Positions 32,301 to 44,783 of a stretch of DNA of 64,000 nt are shown piece after piece. This DNA is from Ficedula albicollis (lineage: Eukaryota > Chordata > Aves > Passeriformes > Muscicapidae). A program made the translations under genes and the position numbers. The stretch lies in NCBI RefSeq assembly GCF_000247815.1, contig NC_021675.1, forward strand, positions 69,294,051 through 69,358,050, in the 5' to 3' direction. The notes under the pieces were generated by a model. It made no database searches, was not told the origin of the DNA, and worked only from the letters and a program-made list of their open reading frames with translations. The stretch's first letter is position 1, and the number at the start of each line of letters is the position of its first letter.

Positions 32301-34670
32301 CTATCCCAGCGCCCCTCAGGGGCACTGGCTCTCATGGAAACACAGAACAGGACCTCAAACTAAGGCTCCCCCAAAGCCACTCTCCAGAGCAGAGCCTCAC
32401 ACCACCTGCAGCACACCAAGGTGCTCCTCAGGTGCCCCCATGTCATGGTGGTAAGTGGAGTCAAAGATTTATTTTCCAAGTGGTTCATATTCCCACCCAC
32501 GGTATTTCTGTTAAAACAAGAAGAAACCACTGAAATATTAGATTATAAAAAGAAGGAGAAGAAATGGAAAGGAAGATTTTTGACCAATTTTCACGGTGAT
32601 TCCTGTAAACTCAAGATTTATCACAGTGAACACACCCACGTGCCCTCAATGCCCAGACACAGCAAAGCCAACACAGCAACAGAGCCAATGAAAACAGACA
32701 CAACATCAAGGCAGCTGAAAATTTTCATGTTCCCTCAACAGGAAGACAACAAAGATGATAACACAGTCTGGAAACACCACAAAGGTGGTTTTGAAGTGCC
32801 ACTTGTAAAACTATTTGTGCCTTAGGATTCCATAATTTGATGAACTGGTTGCATTTGGGATTTTTTATGGTTATGCTTCTATTCCCTATTCTCATGGTGG
32901 GTTACCATCTCTCTCCCACATTACTGCTGTGCTCAGATCAATTTTTGCATGCAAGCAGAGCAGGACACATCCCTCAGCCACATCTTGGAGGTTCAGACTC
33001 TTCAGAGAAAGAAGAGTTCAAATCCATTCTTCAGCCACATCAATTCCAAGAGAAGATCTTTACAGCTCTTTTATTTATTATTTACCACTCTGACACAATG
33101 TTTTAGCTCACCAACAGAACTAAAAAAAAAACAAGAACAGTTATTTAATTTCCATAGACTTGCCTTCATTAACTTCTGGAGAGGACTAATGTCTGTAGCT
33201 AGTGGGAAAGGGTATTTCTACATTTTTCCATTTTCTGGTCTGTTAATTACAATTACTGAGAGAAGGAGACAGCAGTGAGATTTGTGAAACACAGCAGGCT
33301 CTGTTACAATATTTGTAAAAAAAAAAAAAACAACAGAGAAAATAATTTCTCTCTCTTTTTTGTACAACCCAATCATACAAAGTAATTCCACATACTTCAG
33401 AAGTCAACATCACAGTTTTCCTTAGACACTTACTTGGGCCAGCAGGAATTTAGCTGGAGAACCTCAGATTGATTAGAAGGATTACTTTTCAGTGAGATGA
33501 CAGGAATAGAAAACATGAAATCATGGAAGTGGGGTTGAGAGACAGGCAGATACACTCCTGAGGCAGGCACTGAGATCTCCTCCAAGCTTCTGAGGCAGAG
33601 ATGGGCAGGGGTCCGATAGCTTTTGAGGATGGATGAGTGAGAAAAACCCAAATTACACTACTTGCTGAAGGTGGAGGTCACTAAAACCACCATCACACCT
33701 ATTAGATGCTGTAGGGAACCCAGAAACCACCAGGTCTGCTGTTTGTAAGGAATGTCAGCAATTTGACAACAGTTCTCCAAACTCTACCTCAACCCCTCCA
33801 GTGCCACCAAATCAACTGAGATTCCTCCATCCCAGTAAAACACTGAGTTTCAGAGACACCACAGCTAAATAATGGCACTTTGGTGGGAGAGACACAACAG
33901 GGAGAAAGAGCTCCAAGCAGAGAGGGACAACCACGATGGCAGCAGCAGCAGCAGGGCTGAGGCCAGGGATCCCAGGACACGTGCAGGGTGTCCGTGGTGC
34001 TCCAGCCGCACGCTCCAGCGTTTCAGGGCAGGGTGGCACCACGTGGAACAGCTCCAGAGCTGCTGCTCCACAGAGCCAAAGGATGGGCAGGGAAAAGTGA
34101 CCACAGCACCCAACATCAGCCAGCACTTCTAGCATTAAAGCCTCAGACCTCTACAGCCCTTTCCACACACGGCTTAGCTAAAATACCAGCTGGATGCTGC
34201 TCCAAACCCGAGGAACTCCAGGTAAACATTTGATCAGCCACACAATTATTTGGATGCAGGCACTGAGTCAGACCCAAGCCTGCTGGGTTCTTGCCAGCTC
34301 AGTAGTCATCCAAACAGGCTTCCTAGTCCGGCTACCCACTCCACAACAGCGGCACGAGGGAAAGGCAGTGCTGCATTTTTTTAGAGGCAAAGCCAGCTGA
34401 AACCACAGAGCTTGCTACTCCCTAAAAAACACGGTACATCTGTTCCACAGCAGTGCCATAAAAGATTAGTAAGTGCTGGCCTAACAATCTGGAAAGGGAA
34501 AAGGACTTAGGAGAGTAAAATGTTATCACTAAGTCAATAAAACAACATCTGTAAAGGACTGAGAACATAACAGCATTCTTGCACAACACACAGAAATGCT
34601 CCTGGGCTGATTTCTTGTTCTCCACTAAACCTGTCTGGTAACTCTGGGAACAGGACTGCGTCTCACAGGC
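32301..34670. other. No recognised gene
   Basis: Contains an A tract at about 33317-33330 and a short agc-rich tract at about 33939-33954. No exon recognised. Confidence 0.4.
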
Positions 34671-34858
34671 TACGGGAAAAGTGGATCAACAGGGTGAGCT
34701 AAGGACAGGGCTCTGGGCTCAACTTTGTTTGTGCAGGATCACAGAGTGGGCTAAGGACAGGGCTCTGGGCTCAACTTTGTACGGGAAAAGTGGATCAACA
34801 GGGTGAGCTAAGGACAGGGCTCTGGGCTCAACTTTGTTTGTGCAGGATCACAGAGTGG
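34671..34858. repeat. Nested tandem duplication (79-bp and 30-bp parts)
   Basis: A 79-bp block beginning tacgggaaaagtggatcaac occurs at 34671-34749 and 34780-34858, a period of 109. Between them lies a third copy of only its inner part (gctaaggacagggctctggg onward, 34750-34779). The second copy abuts a probable LTR start. Confidence 0.95.
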
Positions 34859-34863
34859 CCATG

Positions 34864-35221
34864 TGTTAGGCGATACATATGGTTTCACTTTTATGTAAAG
34901 CTCGTGTTTACATCTAATGTATCAGGCAATTACAGCTGGTCCCGGCACCACGTTTGAGACAGCGTGTCTACAACCCACGGAGAGCATTTTCTGGGATGAG
35001 CAGAGCAAGGACGCAACGCAATTCTGTATATGGGATTGAGAATGTAAATAAAAGCTTTGAGGTCAGTTTCAGTAACTGACAATTGGCTTTGTGCATTTCA
35101 CTGCCCGGCATTCAGCACTAATCCCTCATCTACCACACCGATCTCAAAGACAGAGCGATTCCGCAGAAGTCGATGGATTCGACTGGTCGGTGCGAACCGC
35201 CAAGCCCCCGGTATCGTGACA
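34864..35221 (+). mobile_element. Probable solo LTR (358 bp)
   Basis: Starts TGTTAGGCGATAC and ends GGTATCGTGACA. The reverse complement of the end is TGTCACGATACC, so the termini form an imperfect inverted repeat (TGT-T/C-A, gap, CGATAC). An AATAAA lies near 35046. Flanks are GCCATG (34858-34863) and GCTTTG (35222-35227), a 4 of 6 match that could be a decayed 6-bp target duplication. CpG-rich relative to its surroundings. Family not identified; the inverted termini are the main support. Confidence 0.6.
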
Positions 35222-35611
35222 GCTTTGTATAAACACGAAAACACCAGAAACACAAACAAGCAAGGGAGCGAGAGGAGCCTTCACCTCTCGTCATTCACAT
35301 GCCGGCACGGTGCCATCCCTGCTTCACCTCTCCCCTCCGTGTCATCACCGGGATCGCCGAGGCGGGCAATGCGGAGGAACGCGCGGGCTCGTGTCACATG
35401 CGGGACACGCACTGACATCAACACACGGGAGGGGAAAAACACCCAGACCACCCCAAAAATCCCAACACAACCACGCGTGTTCCGCCCTCGGCCGACGGAG
35501 CGATCCTTGCTCCCATACACAAAGCGGCGGGGATGACAGCTGCTCTGCACCTGGGCTGGGGTGGCAAGGGGCGGAGGAACGAGGGGCAGCAAATTCCGGG
35601 GGTGGTTTGGG
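35222..35611. other. CpG-rich flank, no gene supported
   Basis: CpG-rich sequence between the LTR and the minisatellite. A 159-codon plus-strand frame (35057-35536) crosses it, but it also crosses the LTR end and has no family resemblance, so I do not call a gene. Confidence 0.4.
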
Positions 35612-36947
35612 GGGCCTGGGATGGGGCACAGCGAACCTGCCCTGGCGTAATTTGGGGAGGTGCGACTGTGGGATGGGGCACAGGGCTGAACCCTCAGGGT
35701 GGTGTTTGGGACGGGGCACAGGGCTGAATCCTCAGGGTGGTGTTTGGGACGGGGCACAGGGCTGGTTCTTCCGGGATCATGTAGGGGATGGGGGACCAGG
35801 ATGAATCCTCAGGGTGGTGTTTGGGATGGGGCACAGGGCTGGTTCCTCCGGGATCATTTTTGGGACGGGACACAGGCAAGGACCCTCGGACAGGTGTGTG
35901 GGATGGGGCACAAGGCTGGCTCCTCCGGGATCATTTTTGGGACGGGACACAGGGAAGGATCCCCTCGGGCAGGTGTGTGGGACGGGACACAGGGAAGGAC
36001 CCTCGGGCAGGTGTGTGGGACGGGGCACAGGGCTGGTTCCTCCGGGATCATTTTTGGGACGGGGCACAGGGAAGGACCCTCAGGGAGGTGTGTGGCACGG
36101 GGCACAGGGCTGGTTCCTCCGGGGTCATTTTTGGGACGGGGCACAGGGAAGGACCCTCATGGAGCTGTGTGGCACGGGGCACAGGGAAGGACCCTCGGGC
36201 AGGTGTGTGGGACGGGGCACAGGGCTGGTTCCTCCGGGATCATTTTTGGGACGGGACACAGGCAAGGACCCTCGGACAGGTGTGTGGGATGGGGCACAAG
36301 GCTGGCTCCTCCGGGATCATTTTTGGGACGGGACACAGGGAAGGATCCCCTCGGGCAGGTGTGTGGGACGGGACACAGGGAAGGACCCTCGGGCAGGTGT
36401 GTGGGACGGGGCACAGGGCTGGTTCCTCCGGGATCATTTTTGGGACGGGACACAGGCAAGGACCCTCGGACAGGTGTGTGGGATGGGGCACAAGGCTGGC
36501 TCCTCCGGGATCATTTTTGGGACGGGACACAGGGAAGGATCCCCTCGGGCAGGTGTGTGGGACGGGACACAGGGAAGGACCCTCGGGCAGGTGTGTGGGA
36601 CGGGGCACAGGGCTGGTTCCTCCGGGGTCATTTTTGGGACGGGGCACAGGGAAGGACCCTCATGGAGCTGTGTGGGACGGGGCACAGGGAAGGACCCTCG
36701 GGCAGGTGTGTGGGACGGGGCACAGGGCTGGTTCCTCCGGGGTCATTTTTGGGACGGGGCACAGGGAAGGACCCTCATGGAGCTGTGTGGGACGGGGCAC
36801 AGGGAAGGACCCTCGGGCAGGTGTGTGGGACGGGGCACAGGGCTGGTTCCTCCGGGGTCATTTTTGGGACGGGGCACAGGGAAGGACCCTCATGGAGCTG
36901 TGTGGGACGGGGCACAGGGAAGGACCCTCGGGCAGGTGTGTGGGACG
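35612..36947. repeat. GC-rich minisatellite with higher-order repeats
   Basis: Built from 38- and 39-bp units that start gggacggggcacaggg and end either in 'tccgggatcattttt', 'ccctcgggcaggtgtgt' or 'ccctcatggagctgtgt'. In the centre a five-unit block of 194 bp repeats (for example 36241 to 36435). On the right a three-unit block of 115 bp (39+38+38) repeats (36629, 36744, 36859). The left end is more diverged. No unit contains a stop codon in any plus frame, so frames of 430-485 codons appear in all three registers; these are artefacts of the repeat. It adjoins a CpG island. Confidence 0.95.
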
Positions 36948-37210
36948 GGCTGCGGCCCGCCCCGGCTCCGCCTCGAGCATCCCCCGCCCCCGCCGCCTCC
37001 TCCTCCTTCCCCTTCTCCGCCTCCTGCGCCGCTCCCTCCGCCCCCTCCTGCCGCTCGGCCCTGGGACTCTGAGCGCATCAGCGCCTGCCTGGGGAAACGA
37101 GCCTTTTAAATCTAATTTTCTTCCTAAGCGGGACGGGTCTTTTTCACCTTTTGCGGTTGGCGCTGTATTTCAAGGCTGCTTTGAGACCCCTGCGCCGGGG
37201 CGTTCACCAA
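36930..37210. promoter_or_regulatory. CpG island, candidate SMOX promoter
   Basis: Dense CpG with several GC boxes (for example cccgccccgg, cccccgcccccgccgcc, ctccgccccctcc) and a long CT-rich tract, followed by more CpG to about 37210. On the minus strand a TTTAAAAGG word near 37102-37110 could act as a weak TATA about 30 bp upstream of the GC-rich tract. SMOX exon 2 starts with a splice acceptor, so an untranslated first exon must lie to the right, and this is the only strong island there. That link, and the direction of transcription, are inferred. Confidence 0.6.
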
Positions 37211-37551
37211 ACTACAGAGCGGACCCAGTGTGGAAAATAACTTAATTCCTGCACAGCTTTTTTCCTATTCCTGTCCAGACAATGAAATTAATCTCATCGG
37301 AGTCCGCCTCACAATTAAAGTCCAGCCTGTGGACCAGAAAAACACAGCCCACCACTTTCCTACCCAAACACCGTCACACTTTCTTATCTCTCACCATCTG
37401 GTTTCTGCCACTCACTGATAGCAGTGTTCATGCACTTACACGAGGCAATGTGAAATACAGAAAAAAAAATATAGAAAATCAAAAATAGGCATAGCTTGAA
37501 ACTTTTTTTTTTGCTTAAAGACCGCTAAAAGCTAGCAAAGGACCTCCTCCA
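37150..37551. repeat. Unidentified paired element, copy 1
   Basis: Aligns with 48175-48572 in the same orientation, roughly 80-85% identical by eye in the core. Shared landmarks are aatgaaattaatctcatc, 'cctacccaaacacc', 'ggcatagct' and a final 'ctaaaagc.agc'. The left third overlaps the CpG island. Copy 1 keeps CpG at several sites where copy 2 has TG or CA. It could be an old interspersed repeat or a local duplication. Confidence 0.8.
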
Positions 37552-37665
37552 ACATATATAAACACTATAATATATAATGCATATGAAATGTAAATATATG
37601 TATTTATAATATATATATATATAATGAATATTATATATATATGTATATATAAACATTTTGCGTAT
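37552..37665. repeat. AT-rich microsatellite tract
   Basis: About 110 bp of imperfect (TA)n with interspersed ata/tgt words, for example atatatatatatataatg. It starts immediately after the paired element ends. Prone to cruciform formation and slippage. Confidence 0.9.
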
Positions 37666-37681
37666 ATGCAAAACTGGAATA

Positions 37682-37828
37682 TATGTTCCCTGGAAATGTT
37701 CAAGACAAGTTTGGACAAAGCTCTGAGCAGCCTGGTTTAGTGGAAGGTGACCTTCCCCATGGCAGGGAGTTGGAACTGAGTGATCTCTAATGTTCTTTCC
37801 AGCCCAAACCATTCTGCAATTCTGTATA
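37682..37828 (+). repeat. CR1 LINE 3' end
   Basis: 'ccctggaaatgttcaagac' through 'ggaaggtgaccttccccatgg' to 'cccaaaccattctgcaattc'. Sense orientation, moderately diverged. Confidence 0.85.
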
Positions 37829-38643
37829 TAACAAGAATACTCTTAAGTGGCTCTGGGCACAGAGCCTGTGCCGTGGAGACTTCTACCAAATGGAGGGGAA
37901 AGCCAAAAAATTCCAGTTCAGTGGCACAATTTGGGAGATGGCACTCAGAGCCCTAAAGCAAAGGGGAGATGTCCCAGTTCCTTCTGAATTTGATACCTTT
38001 GATGCAGCTGCAGGGTAAAAGTCTCCTCTCCAAGCAGCAGCCCCATAAACACAGGCTTTATTAAATTACAGTTTCTTTCCAAAAAAAGTTTGTGACCAGG
38101 ATTGAGCAATGTGTAACTCATGGGATGCAGGTCCACCACAGAGCTGGAGCACTCAGACAGCCCACAGCCTTCCCATTAAACGCTGGCTGAAATTGCTTTT
38201 GGATGCCTGGAGGGAAAGTTTGGAGGAAAGACTGCGCCTTGGATGGAAATCAGTCATGTCTGCACGCTGCCTTCAAGCATTTTAAGGTTTTATAAAACAT
38301 GCTCAGCCACCTGCCAGAGGTTTGCACCTGCACGGCTGGGCTCAGGTTGCTGAGCCAGCCAAAACATCTGGGAAAAATAGCAAGAATAACATGGATTTGG
38401 GGCTCCCAGCTTCCATCAGATACCTAGACAACTGTGCAAACTTTTCAATTTCATATATGCATTGCTTGCAGGCTGCTTTCCTCCAGACCTTGAGCTTCCC
38501 TGACTGCCCTTCAGTGCTGCCATCACCACTGGATTTAAAACCCTTCAAAGCCCCTCAAAGCACCAGATGCTGAAGCCACTGTAATGTTTGACAAGCAGTA
38601 TAGGACAAGGGACAATATAAGAAGGGTATAAAGCTATTAGACA
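37829..38643. other. No recognised gene
   Basis: Nothing recognised between two CR1 copies. Confidence 0.4.
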
Positions 38644-39052
38644 GCATCCAAAGGAGCAGCATGAAATTGGGGAAGTGTCTAGAGGGAAAGCCTTACAAAG
38701 GGTGGCTGAGGTCCTTTAGTCTGTTCAGCTGGAGACTGGAGACCTCACCAGGAAGTGAAAGAGAGGCAGCTCTGATCTCTGCTGTCTGGTGCCCACTGAC
38801 AGGACCCAAGAAAATGTTTCAGGTGGAGTTTAGTTGGATTTTAGGAAAAGGTTCTTCCCCCAGAGGGTGCTGGGCACTGCCCAGGCTCCCCAGGGAATGG
38901 GCACAGCCCTGAGGCTGCCAGAGCTCCAGGAGGGTTTGGACAACACTCTCAAGTGGGATTGTTGGGGTTGTCATGTGCCAGTGAGGCCAGAAATTGGACT
39001 GGTTAGTCCTTGTGGGTCCCTTGCAACTCAGAATATTCTATGATTCCATGTC
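38644..39052 (+). repeat. CR1 LINE fragment, about 400 bp
   Basis: Sense orientation, including a more internal part ('ctgttcagctggagactgg') and the 3' part ('gagctccaggagggtttgg' to 'cagaatattctatgattcc'). Frames inside it are CR1-derived, not host genes. Confidence 0.85.
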
Positions 39053-42000
39053 CACACACTTTTTGGGATGTGGTCTGTGGTCTGCCAGCCATTGGGATGG
39101 CTGTCCCCATGCAGCACACCCTGGAGCCAGCCTGTGCCTGGTGGTGGGCTCACAGCCTCGGCACTGGGTCTGCACCTAGCCTACAGATGGAAGCAGAGCT
39201 TTGCAAATTAAAGGACTTGAGGGAAATGAGCCATATCCCTGCTCCAACCAGCCATATCTGGAAAGAGAGGAATTGGCAGCGAGGCTGGAAAGAGCAGCCT
39301 TTCCCACCAGAGCGAGCAAAGTCAGAGGTGATAAGGAAATAGGCACAGTTTGATGGCCCAGCTTGGAGATACTTATCTGCAGAGGATGGAGGGGAAGCCA
39401 GGTTTTCCTGCCTGGAGTCCTCAGCATCTCACAGAGCAACACCTGTCCCTCAGGGCTGCCTCAAATCCAGGCCAAATGTTTGTTGGTAGCCAAGGAGGAG
39501 CCACGAAGGACAGACTGGTGCCCCCTGTACCCACAGAGAAGCTGAACCATGAGGGATGCTTGTCATCCAGCAGCTGGGAAAGCTGGTGAGCCAATTCCTA
39601 CTGAATGGCACTTCTATTTCCTCCACAGCAAATAAACAACTGTGCCGCAGGGCTGCAGCAGCTCTGAGCTCGCCTGGCTGCAATGAGAAGGATTTGAGCT
39701 AAATCTAGAAAGCTCTGGGTATTAGGAGTCCCCTGGGCTCTACCCTCTTTCTCCAGTTTAAATTTGGCAACAGAGCAAGCTCTAAACCCTAGGAATGCTT
39801 GTGAGGCGTTTTGAGGGTGCACAGAAATGCAACTACCTGTGGGAAAATAAAGCTAAAATACTTTGCAAGCCCACGTTTAATACAGTGCTCGATGCATTAA
39901 GGAAGAGTAATTGACAGGTATGACTGAGGCTGGTGCCTCGTAGAGATGGTAGTCCCAAGGAAATTTGATGAAATCCTAGAACCAGCACTTTTTGTGCCTT
40001 TGACATTTGTTTTCTATGAGCAGATCACACAGTGAATAAAGCAACTTTCCTGGGAAGCACTAGTGAAGGACAGGTTTATGACTGAAATGTAAAGCAAATA
40101 GTAAAAGTCTGGAGAGCCTAACCCAAAAACCAGGGAGGAGAAAGACCTTCGTGCAACACACTTGAAAAGATTGCCCAGAGCTGCAATCCAAAGACATAAT
40201 TGATGTGAAGAAAGAAAAGGGTATGATTGCCTGGAAGGTCTCTTTTTTGCACCCCAGAATGGACAGAAATAGCTCAGGTCTCGTATCCTTCCACACACAC
40301 CTTCAGATGGGGAAGGAATTCCAGCAAACAAATCAGGAGAGCTCATGGAGGGTGGGAGGGTACCTGGGCACTCTGTGAAGCTGTGTTTCTGGGTTTGGGC
40401 ATGTTTCAAGTCTGGCCAAGGAGATCTATTGGATGGGCTGATGTTGCTTGCTTTATTTTCTGCCAAGCAAAATAATGACTTAAAGCCATTAAGTGATTGT
40501 TCTCTAGATTCCTATTGACCAACATGATGCCCTATTCCTAGAACTGTCAGGTGAGATGAGCACTGAGCCTGGCATGAAGCTTTTTTTAGGAAGATAAGGA
40601 TCCAGCTGCCTGAAAAAGAGAGCAGGAGTGGCAAATAAAAACAGGCAGCACAGAGTACCCCTCTGTGCTCCAAAACACCACATTCCTGATGTTTGGCATA
40701 AAAAGCTTTTGCCTTTTACTGTTGTTGCACAGCATTTTTCATCCTCAGATTTAAAAATGTTGGGGAAAGTGCTTTTATCTACTTGAAGTCAGGAATCTCA
40801 ATACAAAGACTCCTGATATGAGCCACAGGGTGTGCTGTGTTTCAGAGGCAAAATTTGGCTTTGGCATTAGGAGCATGTCTGCAGTGAAAAGGCCCCGTCA
40901 GTTTGGCTTAAGTTTTTGGGGGGGGTCCACTCGCACACTGATATCTGGCAGGGCCCTCATGAAGTTAAAATATAACTTGAACAGTAAATATGTAAGTCAC
41001 AAAAGGGGTTTCCAATTTTCTAACCCAGGAATTATTATCCTAAGGGTAGCTGGGTACTGATTTTGGCTCCTGCTCAGGGCAGGGTGATGCACAGTGACAA
41101 AGCTGCTTGTGTTTCCCCAAGCAGGACACCATGTACAGTCTGGAAAAAAAATACCTGTGTTGAATAACTACAGCAAGCCAAACAAGCCCAGCTGGCTTTT
41201 CCATCCTCTACACTGTTTGTTTACTAGAGAAAGACTAATCCCTTTTACCTGCAAAGTAGGCAAAGCAAACTTACCACATATAATGCTTTATTATCTTTCC
41301 ATCCATCCGTAATACAGGATTTCCATGATTCATTCACCCACTTGAGGAACACTTGAGCACTCAAACAAAAACATGCATTCCCAGGAGAAAAACCAAACCC
41401 ACGTCCGGTGCAGGAGACAGAAGCATTCTAACATAAATATAAAATCCCACCAGAAATTTTATCTGAGGCAAGGCTGTGGATCACAAGCACAAGGAGGAAG
41501 GACAGAGATCAAACAGTGTCGCCTCTTGTGGGTGTTTTCCCCCTTTTCCTCACAATCCCCTGACAATAAATCAATAAAAGGTTTTACCAAGACTACAAAG
41601 GGAACCTGAAAGCCCAGCAGCCTCCCTTTGAAAGTAAATTCAGGCTACAGGCAGTTTCAAAAGTCACTTCAGAGAGTCTGCCCTTTGCTAAAAAATCCTT
41701 GCGACCTTCCAGTCAGTTCATGGGAATGAGTAACAATGACCTTTGCTATTCTGCCATCGTTTGACAGCTGTCAAGGTGACAGGGAGCTCCCTTATAAATA
41801 TTTCCCTGTGATGATGAACAGTCTGGACGCAGAACAACCACCCAGCTTACCTTTGTGGTTAGAAATAAAACTAGTCCAGGTGAGAAGGTGAAATTCCCCT
41901 CCTGTGTTTGCTCATCCTTGTTTCCTTCTAGGAAGGCAATTTCCAGAATGAAACTGCTCAAGCAGTAATTTCTTTTAATATCCTGAGAGCTGCAGCATTT

Positions 42001-42621
42001 GGCACATTCCTACATGGATTTCTGGAAGGATATAGCTGCTGAGAAAAGTAACCAATCTCAACAATGGAAAAAAAATCCATGTGTAGAAGATCCTTTGCAA
42101 TCCTCAATAAATTGGGGTAGCAAGCACACACCCAAAAAGCTGCAAATGTGCTGCTCTTGCTGGCTTATATCTGTCAAGCTTCAAGTCCCAATTACTTATT
42201 CTTACCACAAATTTCTCTGTGCTAAATTTAAAAATCCTTCATGATTCCATTTCTGTGAGTTCCCACCAAAAGTGCCCTTTTGATTTCATTTGGATGAGGA
42301 AAATTGGAAATGCTTTCCCTGGAGCACAGCAGAAAGCAGGTTGAAAGGTGGCACTATCTTCTGCACACATCTGTGTGCTGGCCAGGAACAACCTGAGTCT
42401 CCACGAGTGGGAGAACAGGACTCCCCACTCTCATCTCCCAGTTACTTTCTGTCAGGGACTTTGTGGGGTACACATGGTTCCTCTGTATTTAATAACCTCC
42501 TCTGGATTTTGTTTCCACAAGCTGGTCTGCTCTCTTCAGGTAAATATTGGCAGTGAATCAAGGAATAGTACCAATGGCACATCCTTTAATTTGCATGGAG
42601 CTGGCTATTTCCATTCATCCT
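39053..42621. other. No recognised gene
   Basis: About 3.6 kb with no exon or named repeat recognised. A 150-codon minus-strand frame near 40014-40466 overlaps shorter frames on both strands and has no family resemblance. Confidence 0.4.
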
Positions 42622-43040
42622 AGAATCAGACACTCATGGAGTGCTCTGGATCTGTAGGGAGCTGAAAAATCATCCTATTTCAATCCCCTGCCATGGCAGG
42701 GACACCTGCCACTATCCCAGATTGCTCCAGCCCCATCCAGCCTGGCCTTGGACATTTCCAGGTATCCAGGGGCAGCCACAGCTTCTCTGGGTACCCTGTG
42801 CCAAAGCCTCAGCACCCTCACAGGGAAGGATTTATTCCCAATATCCCATCCATCCCTTTCCTCTGGCAGTGGAAAGCCATTCCCTGTGTCCTGTCCCTCC
42901 ATCCCTTGTCTAAAGTCCTTCTCCAGCTCTCCTGGAGCCCCTCAGGCCCTGGAAGGGGCTCTAATTTCTCACTGGAGATTTCTCCAGGCTCAACATCCCC
43001 AGCTCTCCCAGCTATTCCTCATAGGAGAGGTGCTCCAGCC
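42622..43040 (-). repeat. CR1 LINE fragment
   Basis: From 'tagaatcagacactcatgg' through 'ccctgccatggcagggacac' and 'gagcccctcaggccctgg' to 'cccagctctcccagc'. Reverse orientation. Confidence 0.85.
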
Positions 43041-43570
43041 CTGAATGCTCTCATGTCCTTATATTGTGTGACACAGTGAAGAGCTGGATTCTCAGCTACT
43101 TATCAATATTTTGTGCACCTCTAGCACATCCTTCACAAGTTATTCCAGCAGAGCCAGTCTTATCTCACCCAACATACCTTCTTGCGAAAGCAGCTACGAA
43201 CATTTTACACCCCTTTGTCGTCAATTCAGCACAGGTTGCATGAAACCACAATCACTTAAACTATTCCCAACACAAAAAAAGAATCCAGGAAATGAAAATT
43301 TGGCAGGTGCAAAGGAACAGGGTCGAATGTGGAAATCTGGGAGGAGGCTTTGCCACTGACAGCAATGCAGCTCCTGCCTTTATCTCACAGCAGGTAGAGG
43401 AAAGCACGGTGGAAAAATGCAAACTAATCCCATTTTGGATCTCCAGCACTGGCCAGGTGTTGCAGATAATGTATCTCTCTTCCGGCATTATGGTTTGGAT
43501 ATTTCCCTTCAAAAGCCAAGGGCTGATATCTGCGAAAGCCAGAGAATGATCCTGACAACCTCCCATTTCA
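43041..43570. other. No recognised gene
   Basis: Nothing recognised. Confidence 0.4.
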
Positions 43571-43676
43571 CAGAATTCATGGAATGACTGTGTTGGAAGA
43601 GACCTTCAAGATCATCAACTCCAACCCATGCCCTGGCACCTCAGTTAGACCATGGAACCAAGTGCCACATCCAGTT
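43571..43676 (-). repeat. CR1 fragment truncated by LTR
   Basis: Same subfamily as 12434-12690 ('ggaagagaccttcaagatca', 'gtgccacatccagt'). The match stops exactly where the LTR-like TGTCTTGGG begins, as expected if the LTR inserted into it, but CR1 sequence does not resume beyond 44783. Confidence 0.8.

Positions 43677-44783
<1,107 letters not shown>

Noticed and set aside
35057..35536. 159-codon plus-strand frame in CpG-rich DNA
   Set aside because: It crosses the end of the probable LTR, has overlapping frames of similar length on the other strand, and no recognisable domain. GC richness alone explains it.
35699..37245. Plus-strand frames of 431, 457 and 485 codons in three registers
   Set aside because: They are translations of the 38-39-bp minisatellite, whose units lack stops in any plus frame. 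Identical peptide motifs appear in all three registers, and the frames run through higher-order repeats not divisible by three.
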